Positions 1 through 6,004 of a DNA stretch of 36,905 nt are shown here, in pieces (the first letter of the stretch is position 1; each line of letters begins with the position of its first letter). The stretch is taken from positions 1 to 36,905 of the forward strand of contig CASFTJ010000016.1 of the NCBI GenBank assembly GCA_949297715.1. Direction: 5' to 3'. The position numbers and the translations under genes were made by a program. The DNA is from an uncultured bacterium. GTDB taxonomy: Bacteria; Cyanobacteriota; Vampirovibrionia; Gastranaerophilales; Gastranaerophilaceae. The notes beneath the pieces are model-generated. The model saw only the letters and a program-made list of their open reading frames with translations, made no database searches and was not told the DNA's origin.

Positions 1-4
1 TTTG

Positions 5-69
5 TATAAACCAAAAACGGTCGTTAACCGTTGGTAAATATATAAACCGAAAAGGGTCGTATTTTGGTT
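5..69. repeat. 20-bp direct repeats with dyad symmetry upstream of recombinase
   Basis: Two 20-bp copies, at 5-24 and 41-60, differ at two positions; both begin TATAAACC and end GGTCGT. Each is embedded in a dyad. The first has AACGGT (16-21) facing ACCGTT (27-32). The second has AACC-G-AAAA (45-53) facing TTTTGGTT (62-69). Paired dyads just upstream of a serine recombinase gene are typical of recombination or operator sites, so this is inferred to be a recombinase-binding or attachment region. The window starts here, so further copies may lie to the left. Confidence 0.55.
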
Positions 70-128
70 AATAGATGTGTAAAATAAAAGTAGGAATAAT
101 GCGTTTTTAGTTTACAGGAGGCATTTTT

Positions 129-731
129 ATGACAAATTATGCATATTTAAGAGTTAGTACAGTCTTGCAAGATACCGATAAAAATAAACTTGAAATACTT
201 AAGTTTGCAAATTCTCACAAACTCGGAAATGTTGAATTTATTGAAGAACACATAACAAGTAAAAAACATTACAAACAAAGACTTATAGGTCAACTGCTTG
301 AAAATATTAAACAGGGTGATGTGTTAATTGTTCCTGAACTTTCAAGGCTTGCACGTTCTGTTTCGCAAATATTTGAAATTATTGATATGTCGCAACAGAA
401 AGGTTTTACGCTCTACTCTTTGAAAGAAAATTTTTGTACATCCGACAAAACTATAACTTCTATAGTAACTTCAACGGTTTTTGCTCTTGTTGCTCAAATA
501 GAAAGAGAATTAATAAGCCTTAGAACAAAAGAGGCTTTACACGCAAAACAATTAAACGGCTTAAAACTTGGTCGTCCGCAAGGCAAAGGTAAATCTAAAC
601 TTGATGAACATAAAGACACTATTATTAAATTACTTGAATGTGGTGTGCCGAAAACTGTTATCGCTAAACAGTTTAATACTTCTACTGTTAATCTGTATAA
701 ATTCCTAAAATATAATAATAAATGTGCTTAA
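129..731 (+). CDS. Small serine recombinase (resolvase/invertase family)
   Basis: This 200-residue protein has the resolvase/invertase layout. The N-terminal catalytic domain starts YAYLRVST with nucleophile Ser10 and Arg8. The PELSRLARS motif at 69-77 carries the active-site arginines. A long helix (QIERELISLRTKEAL, about 122-136) follows, then a GRPQG hinge near 148-152 and a short C-terminal helix-turn-helix with LLECGVPKTVIAKQF. The length suits resolvases and invertases; the large phage-type serine integrases are more than twice as long. The start follows a good AGGAGG-type site at about 117-121. It is transcribed away from the element's replication genes and sits beside paired dyad repeats (5-69). 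It probably resolves or inverts the element and may be its integration enzyme, although no tyrosine or large serine integrase is visible here. Confidence 0.93.
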   Translation: MTNYAYLRVSTVLQDTDKNKLEILKFANSHKLGNVEFIEEHITSKKHYKQRLIGQLLENIKQGDVLIVPELSRLARSVSQIFEIIDMSQQKGFTLYSLKENFCTSDKTITSIVTSTVFALVAQIERELISLRTKEALHAKQLNGLKLGRPQGKGKSKLDEHKDTIIKLLECGVPKTVIAKQFNTSTVNLYKFLKYNNKCA

Positions 732-1030
732 ATACAGTAAAATCAAGTTTAAAGTACATTTTATATTAATTTATATTCTTAAATATACAAATAATAGTTT
801 ACCTTTAATATATGTTTGCTATTAATTTAATACCTATAGTACAAAATTTATTACAATTTATTTTCTATAAAATTTCAAATTCAACTATCATTACTTAATT
901 TTTCACTTTATTTTATTGAAAATTTAAAAATTCAGTGAATTTTTAAATAAGTAAAATTTATCAGGGCGAAAATGTATTAATTTCGGTAATTAATAAATTC
1001 ATATTTTTTTCAATTAATATAAATTTTATT
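732..1030. other. AT-rich intergenic stretch with a large palindrome
   Basis: No credible gene is seen on either strand. The stretch is very AT-rich. It contains a near-perfect palindrome at 922-948, with 13-bp arms (ATTTAAAAATTCA and its complement) around a single G at 935. It lies between the convergent ends of the recombinase gene (+) and the replication genes (-). The palindrome could extrude as a cruciform, bind a protein, or weakly terminate transcription from either side; no T tract makes termination convincing. Confidence 0.5.
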
Positions 1031-1059
1031 TAAAAAGGAGGAAGTTTGATACTTCCTCC
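1031..1059 (-). terminator. Rho-independent terminator of the element's leftward genes
   Basis: There is a perfect 9-bp stem, GGAGGAAGT (1037-1045) with ACTTCCTCC (1051-1059), and a 5-nt loop. Read on the minus strand it is followed by a run of five T and more AT-rich sequence. It lies 8 nt beyond the stop codon of the ATPase gene at 1068. Confidence 0.9.
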
Positions 1060-1067
1060 GATTTAAC

Positions 1068-2747
1068 TTAAAAAGGTAATAAATTATCGTCATCTCTAGG
1101 ATACGGTTTCCCATCTTCTGATATATCTTCATTAATTATAACTTGCGGTTTTTCCGACATCCATGCTTCAATTTCAGGAAATGTTTCATAACTGAAGAAA
1201 TAACCTCTTTGATTACCCTTTGTGTAATAAGATGCATTTGAAATTATTACATTATAGTCTTTCAATATCTCTGCATATTGAGATGGTTTCATTGGTATTG
1301 AATTAGGGTAAAAACTTTTATAGCATTTTGCAAAAGCTGTATTTAAGTTTTCAGCATGTTTGTTAGTATTAATATGCAATCCCATTTGTCCTTTATGCCT
1401 TAATTCTTTATAATCTATGCTTGCTTTCAATTTAGGGAATTGCCCTTTTATTAATTCTCTTATAACTGCGATGAACTTTTCAGCTTCATTTTCTTGCGTT
1501 AATTCTTCATATTTTACCAAAAAATCATCAAGTTCTGTCTTAAACATCTCTGTATTAATTACATCTGGTAAATTTATAACTTTAAGCATTATGTTAAAAC
1601 CTGTCAGTGTAATCGCAAGGTTTACACGACTGCGTTCATCTTTAATTATACTTAACTGTTCATAATTGTTATTAATCATTGAAATAACATCTGATACAGG
1701 TATTGTTGTAACTATATGTGGTATAATTATACTTAAATATTGTGCATATTGATTATACCTTTTAGCTTCAACGACATTGAATGTACCTGCTTCCCAAAAC
1801 GTTTGCATTAGCCTGTTTGAAATTGACGGTTCTTTATTGATTGCTGAATTTGTATTAAAAATTAATGTGCTGTTAATAGCTGTCATTGCTTCTTCATCAC
1901 CGCTTCTTTTCATTCTTCGTCTCGGTGTTCTGTCATATACAGGCTTGATAATCAATTCATTAAGATTATTTCTTAACTTGTCGCCAATTTCATTAATCAG
2001 TGCGGGGATACAAGCATTTTGCTGTAAATTAAACAAGATGTTTAATGCAGTATCATTTCCACTTCTTATATGTGAATTATCAAATCCAAATAAACAAGCA
2101 ATTAGCCTTAATACATTACTTTTACCTGTCTTTGTTGCACCCTCAAGGTAACCAATCGGATATCCTTTAAATTTATTGAATATCAAGGTTGCAAATGGTG
2201 CCGTCAATGCTAACGAGATTACCATTATGGGATTTATTCGATAATTATAAGTTTTTGTTATATTATATAATAGTGTTATCAATACAGCGGAAGCTGTCGG
2301 AAGATTTGCTGTTATATTAAAATGGGCTTTTGCTTCATTTAAATATTCAGCAAATTTTTCGTCTTTTTCTATATCTGCGATATTACAAATTTTTGGTATT
2401 GCAGATTTTAATTCTTCTGCTAATGTTACCTTAATCCTATCTGCATTTTTACATCCGCAATATGGATATGTTCCTGTGCCCGTTACCCAAAAATGTTTAT
2501 TCTCCACAAAGTTATAACCGGGATTATAACTTAAGTAGCTTGTCTGTACAAATTTCGCATCGTCTATAAGCTGATTTATGTAATTTTTTACTTCATCCTT
2601 TTTAAAATCAGCTATATAATGTCCATACTTTTCTAGGAATTGGTCAAGTCTGTCAGGATTATTAACTTCTGAAATCCCTGTGATTGCATACTTTTCAGTT
2701 GTATGCGGGCTTTTTATCTTAATCCGAAATTTATATGTCTTTTTCAT
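1068..2747 (-). CDS. DUF927-like replication ATPase/helicase of mobile element
   Basis: This 559-residue protein has a C-terminal P-loop ATPase region resembling DUF927/D5-type primase-helicases of plasmids, phages and integrative elements. Visible motifs are a Walker A GATKTGKS at about 203-210, a Walker B-like ALINEIGD at 249-256, a sensor-like TLIFNTN at 294-300 and a candidate arginine finger in SNRLMQ. The N-terminal half is unrecognised apart from CGC near residue 98. The start is ATG at 2747: AGGAGG lies 6 nt upstream of it, whereas a TTG two codons earlier touches the AGGAGG directly. The gene overlaps the DUF3854 gene by 17 nt, so the two are probably translationally coupled and work together in element replication. 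The family assignment is by motif only. Confidence 0.75.
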   Translation of the reverse strand: MKKTYKFRIKIKSPHTTEKYAITGISEVNNPDRLDQFLEKYGHYIADFKKDEVKNYINQLIDDAKFVQTSYLSYNPGYNFVENKHFWVTGTGTYPYCGCKNADRIKVTLAEELKSAIPKICNIADIEKDEKFAEYLNEAKAHFNITANLPTASAVLITLLYNITKTYNYRINPIMVISLALTAPFATLIFNKFKGYPIGYLEGATKTGKSNVLRLIACLFGFDNSHIRSGNDTALNILFNLQQNACIPALINEIGDKLRNNLNELIIKPVYDRTPRRRMKRSGDEEAMTAINSTLIFNTNSAINKEPSISNRLMQTFWEAGTFNVVEAKRYNQYAQYLSIIIPHIVTTIPVSDVISMINNNYEQLSIIKDERSRVNLAITLTGFNIMLKVINLPDVINTEMFKTELDDFLVKYEELTQENEAEKFIAVIRELIKGQFPKLKASIDYKELRHKGQMGLHINTNKHAENLNTAFAKCYKSFYPNSIPMKPSQYAEILKDYNVIISNASYYTKGNQRGYFFSYETFPEIEAWMSEKPQVIINEDISEDGKPYPRDDDNLLPF

Positions 2748-3690
2748 TTTCAACCTCCTGTCTGATTGTTATTATCTTTTCCACAACTTCAAAAGCAAAA
2801 TTAGTTTTCTTTATTATGTATTTTTTCTCTTTTTGTCGATAATAAAGATAAACTTCTTTGCTAAACTCAAAATATTTTTCAGGTAAATATTGAAGTTCAT
2901 TTTTAAGTTTTTCGCCAAATTTTTCAATATCAACAAGCATAGCTTTTCCAATGTTCAATTTCCGCCCTTTTATAACATAAGAAATTAACGTTTCAGGAAG
3001 AGGCTTAGCCTTTTCAATTAGCTTGTCTAAATTGGCATTATCCTTTGCAAGATAATCGTCTAAGCCTAATTTTTGTCCTTTGTTATAGGGCAAATAAATA
3101 ATTTTGCATAAAATATCGTTGTTAAGCAGGTAGTCAGATAAAGCTATCAATGCCTGTCTTACCTGTGGCTTAAACATTAAATCATTGTCATAACAAAGAT
3201 AAACCTCGGTATGGCTTGCTTGTTTTAACATTTCAACCAATTTTTTGAAATTTTCATTAATGCCGTCTTCTGTGGATTTTGATTTCCAATTCCAACAACC
3301 TGAAACAGAAACAGTATTATATCCTTCTTGTACTGCTTTGAGAGCCTTTTTAATACCTTCTGTGATAATTACTTTATCTTTATTGATATCAAAATCTATC
3401 GGATAAAAAAGATCTGTTTGAGTTTCGTATGGTGTTTCATACTTAATAGGCTTTCCTTTATTATCACATCGTGGGTTGTCTGCCTTAAATATGTAATAGT
3501 TGCTGTTAGGATAAAACATTATCCAACCGGAGCCGCCTACTTGCGAACTTATTTTTAAGTTCTTTTCTTTTACAAACTGCTGAATATCTTCAACACTTTG
3601 AAAGTACCCTTGAGTAACATACCTGTTAATTGTATCATCACTGATACCGCTGGCATGAAACTCCTGCTGATGTTTAGCTTTAAGAAACAT
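2731..3690 (-). CDS. DUF3854/TOPRIM-domain replication protein (CyRepA1-like N-terminal part)
   Basis: This 319-residue protein has an N-terminal segment (ASGISDDTINRY) typical of DUF3854 proteins. A TOPRIM-like core follows, with VIITEGIKKAL holding the acidic Glu at about 111, VYLCYDNDLM with the DxD-like pair at about 168-170, and LGLDDYLAKD near 209. DUF3854 domains occur in primases and in cyanobacterial CyRepA1 plasmid replicases, where they accompany a helicase. Here the helicase-like part is the next gene, overlapping by 17 nt. I chose ATG 3690 because AAAGGAGA precedes it at proper spacing; an ATG 15 codons upstream has no such site and adds an atypical lysine-rich tail. The likely role is primase/initiator of the element's replication. 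Confidence 0.78.
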   Translation of the reverse strand: MFLKAKHQQEFHASGISDDTINRYVTQGYFQSVEDIQQFVKEKNLKISSQVGGSGWIMFYPNSNYYIFKADNPRCDNKGKPIKYETPYETQTDLFYPIDFDINKDKVIITEGIKKALKAVQEGYNTVSVSGCWNWKSKSTEDGINENFKKLVEMLKQASHTEVYLCYDNDLMFKPQVRQALIALSDYLLNNDILCKIIYLPYNKGQKLGLDDYLAKDNANLDKLIEKAKPLPETLISYVIKGRKLNIGKAMLVDIEKFGEKLKNELQYLPEKYFEFSKEVYLYYRQKEKKYIIKKTNFAFEVVEKIITIRQEVENEKDI

Positions 3691-3757
3691 GAGTGTCTCC
3701 TTTCTTTTTTTTCGTGCATTACAACTGAACCACAACCTGCACGATAATTGTGATTAC

Positions 3758-3808
3758 CTGATTTGAACCGATTTTAAAGTTTCAATGTCAGAGTTTGACA
3801 GAAATCAG
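3758..3808. promoter_or_regulatory. Nested inverted repeats between excisionase-like and DUF3854 genes
   Basis: The outer arms are CTGATTT (3758-3764) and AAATCAG (3802-3808). The inner arms are TGTCA (3786-3790) and TGACA (3796-3800) around GAGTT. They lie in the 154-bp gap upstream of the replication genes, a sensible place for an operator or an RNA switch controlling replication. No clear promoter hexamers accompany them. Confidence 0.35.
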
Positions 3809-3844
3809 TTCGAATAATTATTATTTAATTGTCTAAAAAAATCT

Positions 3845-4087
3845 CTAACTAGCTTTGATGTCCACCTCCTCTGAATTCCAATGAGGATTTTGTTCTCGCA
3901 GCCATGCGAAAAATAAATCTTCATCTAGTAAAATTCTACGTCCGATTTTGACTACAACTTTATCAAAACCGTTAATGTCTTTGCAGAATACTAATTGTCT
4001 TAATTTCCCTAAAGTTATAAAACTATACTTTTTAGGGAAGTCAACTAGTAAAATTAAATTGGGTGGGGTAAATGTTTTGTTGTTCAT
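3845..4087 (-). CDS. Excisionase-like small winged-helix/HTH DNA-binding protein
   Basis: This 80-residue protein carries a pattern common in excisionase/AlpA-type MerR-like HTH proteins. SFITLGKLRQLVFCKDI forms the helix-turn-helix region and KVVVKIGRRILLDEDLFFAWLREQ is the wing and following helix. Such proteins bend DNA for excision or act as repressors or activators of element genes. AAAGGAG lies just before the ATG, supporting the start. The CAACTT/AAGTTG inverted repeat at 4132-4150 upstream may be its operator. It is followed at 154 bp by the replication genes in the same orientation. Confidence 0.72.
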   Translation of the reverse strand: MNNKTFTPPNLILLVDFPKKYSFITLGKLRQLVFCKDINGFDKVVVKIGRRILLDEDLFFAWLREQNPHWNSEEVDIKAS

Positions 4088-4131
4088 TTTTGTTCTCCTT
4101 TCGTTGTTGTGCTTACATATTCATTAAAACA

Positions 4132-4150
4132 CAACTTCGTAAAAAAGTTG
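4132..4150. promoter_or_regulatory. Inverted repeat upstream of excisionase-like gene
   Basis: The arms are CAACTT (4132-4137) and AAGTTG (4145-4150), 7 nt apart and about 45-60 bp upstream of the start codon at 4087. An autoregulatory operator is plausible. This is inference from position and symmetry only. Confidence 0.25.
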
Positions 4151-4249
4151 ATTTTTACTATTTTTTAAAATTTAAAACAAAAAGGGGTGAAAATACTCCC
4201 AAATGCGGTAATTTTATTATCAATATTTATAAATTAGGATATCAGAAAC

Positions 4250-4284
4250 CACGCATTTTTAAATATTATCTCCATAAATGCGTG
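4250..4284 (-). terminator. Hairpin at the 3' end of the zinc-ribbon gene (weak terminator)
   Basis: CACGCATTT (4250-4258) pairs perfectly with AAATGCGTG (4276-4284) across a 17-nt loop, and the stop codon at 4259-4261 lies inside the hairpin. No T run follows on the minus strand, so it may protect the mRNA end or attenuate rather than terminate efficiently. Confidence 0.35.
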
Positions 4285-5299
4285 ATATGAAACGATTTAA
4301 AGTTTCCACTTCTTTTTTTTGTTGATCATCCGTATTATTTCTTAACATTAGCTTCTCAATTATATACATTTTATATCTTAAATATTCATATCGTTTTTCT
4401 TTAGTTGCAATATTTTTCAAAGAACGTCTTACACTTTTAACCTTTCGTCCAGATAGTTTAGCAAACCTGTTAATGATACTATTACAATTTGAACAACAAC
4501 GATGTTTGTTATCTTGTTTCAAAGGATCGCACAAAAAACACGTTTTGGTATTAACATTTTCTAGCAATTCGTATATGTCTCTTATAGTTTTGCTGTATTT
4601 ATTATATTTTTGTCTTGAGGTAAGTTTACTAATTGGATTTGCCTCTGTAATAATTGGACTTTTATCAATTTTTTGAATTTTTTTACTTAAAATACCATAA
4701 TTCACCTGAATTTCTTTATTATTTAGAATTGCTGTTACAACACCAAAATTTTTATCTATAATATCTATATTAATACTGGTTATAGTTGAAAATTCATAAT
4801 TTTCATTAAACAATTTATTAACATGTTTAATACTGCCTAATCTTAGCATGCTACATACAATATTGTTGTCATTTTTTTCATAAATTATTAGATAATTATT
4901 TGTAAACAAAAATTTTAAAATATTTTTAATTAGCTTTTTATCATAATCTTTAGGTAAAATTATTTCTTGCTCTAGATATTTTTTTGGCAATTTTTGAATT
5001 AAACAGTACACAGCAAATGTATATTCTAAAATATTTATAAATGTCCTTTTCATCCTTTTTGTATCATAAGTAACATTGTAAATATCGAAAAAATCCATAC
5101 ATAAACAGTCAACAAAATCTAAAGGCTTATCTAATGTTCTTCTTTTTTTAGCTAAGTTTTCTTTAACCTCTTTGGTACAATTTCGCTCTTTCTTTTTATC
5201 TATAGTTTGAATTACTTCATTAAAATTAAAATTATTATAATTTTTTATAATGTAGCTAAAAAATTTTAATTTATTATATTCAAAATTGTCGATACGCAT
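4259..5299 (-). CDS. Unknown protein with a C-terminal zinc-ribbon and basic helical tail
   Basis: I do not recognise this 346-residue protein. It is lysine- and asparagine-rich, with no signal peptide or membrane segment. Four cysteines in two pairs, CFLC at 254-257 and CCSNC at 268-272, look like a zinc ribbon. They are followed by a strongly basic helical stretch (FAKLSGRKVKSVRRSLKNI, about 279-297), which suggests nucleic-acid binding. It is the first of the leftward element genes and lies nearest the tRNA-Glu remnant, where integration or replication-control genes often sit. The Shine-Dalgarno AAGGGG (5308-5313) is inside the right arm of a perfect 8-bp hairpin, so translation may be restrained. 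Replication, partition or regulation are all possible. Confidence 0.7.
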   Translation of the reverse strand: MRIDNFEYNKLKFFSYIIKNYNNFNFNEVIQTIDKKKERNCTKEVKENLAKKRRTLDKPLDFVDCLCMDFFDIYNVTYDTKRMKRTFINILEYTFAVYCLIQKLPKKYLEQEIILPKDYDKKLIKNILKFLFTNNYLIIYEKNDNNIVCSMLRLGSIKHVNKLFNENYEFSTITSINIDIIDKNFGVVTAILNNKEIQVNYGILSKKIQKIDKSPIITEANPISKLTSRQKYNKYSKTIRDIYELLENVNTKTCFLCDPLKQDNKHRCCSNCNSIINRFAKLSGRKVKSVRRSLKNIATKEKRYEYLRYKMYIIEKLMLRNNTDDQQKKEVETLNRFISRIYGDNI

Positions 5300-5307
5300 A
5301 AAAAATC

Positions 5308-5343
5308 CCCTTTTGAAAGCATATCAAATATTTCACAAAAGGG
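5308..5343 (-). promoter_or_regulatory. Hairpin hiding the ribosome binding site of the zinc-ribbon gene
   Basis: CCCTTTTG (5308-5315) and CAAAAGGG (5336-5343) are perfect 8-bp arms with a 20-nt loop. In the minus-strand mRNA the second arm contains the AAGGGG Shine-Dalgarno placed properly before ATG 5299. Pairing would sequester it. Confidence 0.5.
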
Positions 5344-5535
5344 CTAGTTTGTTATATAAATCTTAAATTTTTAAATATTAATACCTTGAATATTTCTACA
5401 TTTCAGCCACAAAAATGTTGGCAAAATGTTGGTAATATTGCTGAAAATGTATAAAAAAACATGAAAAAAGGTAACATTTGCATTTCTATAAAATTAAGTA
5501 ATAATAAGCGTTTCAGTATCATGCTCTTTCATTAA
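5344..5535. repeat. Intergenic stretch with iteron-like repeats inside an inverted repeat
   Basis: No gene is seen. TTTCAGC (5401-5407) and GCTGAAA (5440-5446) face each other across 32 bp that hold two copies of AAAATGTTGG (5412-5421 and 5423-5432). A third partial AAAATGT lies at 5444-5450. The arrangement resembles a protein-binding control site or small iteron cluster upstream of the first element gene. A replication origin is possible but unproven. Confidence 0.4.
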
Positions 5536-5560
5536 TTGTTACCTGTTGTTACCTGTTGTT
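5536..5560. repeat. Tandem 10-bp repeat abutting the tRNA remnant
   Basis: ACCTGTTGTT occurs twice in exact tandem (5541-5560), preceded by a half copy TTGTT (5536-5540). The period of 10 bp places each copy on the same face of the helix. It ends exactly where the tRNA-Glu remnant begins, so it may be arm-type binding sites or an attachment-site scar. Confidence 0.6.
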
Positions 5561-5610
5561 GCGGTAAAGAATAATGAGAATCTCCCGTCCTAACCACTAG
5601 ACGATACCGC
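5560..5610 (-). pseudogene. Collapsed tRNA-Glu lacking its T arm (probable attachment-site scar)
   Basis: Read on the minus strand from 5610, the sequence begins GCGGTAT and continues with a normal Glu-type D arm (GTCT AGTGGTTA GGAC). An anticodon arm follows with loop TTCTCAT, which would read CTC (Glu). Its 3' stem strand TATTC pairs imperfectly with GGAGA. Then, after only TT, comes TACCGC (5566-5561), which pairs with the acceptor 5' strand. The whole T arm and variable region are absent and no CCA is coded. A bacterial tRNA without a T arm should not function, so I call it a remnant produced by deletion or by element insertion in the gene's 3' half. Confidence 0.65.
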
Positions 5611-5692
5611 TAAATGATTTATATTTGTATTTTAATTCGCATATAACAGAATTGCAAGGACTTTTTAATCGTATAAATGGCAAAAAAGTGAC

Positions 5693-5721
5693 AAAAAAAA
5701 AAGTTGCCTAAAGAAGGCAAC
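5693..5721 (-). terminator. Strong minus-strand Rho-independent terminator
   Basis: GTTGCC (5703-5708) pairs with GGCAAC (5716-5721) across a 7-nt loop, and on the minus strand it is followed by ten T (5702-5693). No minus-strand protein gene lies upstream of it; pilT starts on the other strand at 6005. It therefore ends either a short RNA or antisense transcription. Confidence 0.85.
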
Positions 5722-5798
5722 ATTAAATAAACACGAGGATATTAAGAGAGAGAGTATAAAAAAAACTTTTTCTTTAATTTCGTCTTGCTATATTAGCG
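5693..5798 (-). ncRNA. Possible small RNA of about 105 nt
   Basis: A TATAAT hexamer on the minus strand (5810 to 5805) would place a start near 5798. The transcript would end at the terminator at 5693-5721, giving an RNA of about 105 nt with no convincing ORF. No good -35 is visible at the right spacing (AAGTTA at 17 bp is poor), so the promoter is uncertain. I do not recognise the RNA family. The region otherwise holds only pilT promoters. Confidence 0.3.
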
Positions 5799-5877
5799 AC
5801 ATCTATTATATTTTTACTATCTAATCATAACTTTTAAGATCCCTTACATTTATATAAAGTATTTGTATTTTATAAAA

Positions 5878-5905
5878 TTGACTTGTTTTATACTTTTGTT
5901 ACAAT
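5878..5905 (+). promoter_or_regulatory. Upstream pilT promoter
   Basis: TTGACT (5878-5883), a 16-bp spacer and TACAAT (5900-5905) form a good sigma70-type promoter reading toward pilT, about 70 bp above the second promoter. Confidence 0.55.
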
Positions 5906-5948
5906 CTTGTAATAAATCCTATAAATAAATGGGGATTTTGTAAAAAGG

Positions 5949-5977
5949 TTGTCATATACTGATAAAAATGATATAAT
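5949..5977 (+). promoter_or_regulatory. Proximal pilT promoter
   Basis: TTGTCA (5949-5954), a 17-bp spacer and a perfect TATAAT (5972-5977) lie 28 bp before the pilT start codon. Transcription should start near 5984, leaving room for the GAGGA ribosome site at 5995-6000. Confidence 0.8.
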
Positions 5978-6004
5978 CGGGGTGATAAGAATAGAGAGGA
6001 AAAT

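Noticed and set aside
1417-2151. Open frames on the plus strand opposite the ATPase gene
   Set aside because: They are antisense to a gene with clear motifs, lack ribosome sites and code for no recognisable domain.
2748-2753. A TTG start at 2753 for the DUF927-like protein
   Set aside because: It touches the AGGAGG sequence directly; ATG 2747 has ideal spacing.
3691-3735. A longer start for the DUF3854 protein at 3735
   Set aside because: The 15 extra residues are lysine-rich, have no ribosome site and overlap the good AGGAG that serves ATG 3690.
4141-4180. A plus-strand terminator after the CAACTT/AAGTTG repeat
   Set aside because: No plus-strand gene precedes it and the stem is only 6 bp.
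5536-5560. The tandem repeat as the start of a CRISPR array
   Set aside because: The units are 10 bp, directly adjoining and without spacers, and no cas genes are present.
5560-5610. A functional 51-nt tRNA without a T arm
   Set aside because: Bacterial elongation factor Tu and tRNA maturation need the T arm, the anticodon stem has a mismatch, and no CCA is coded. A remnant is more likely.
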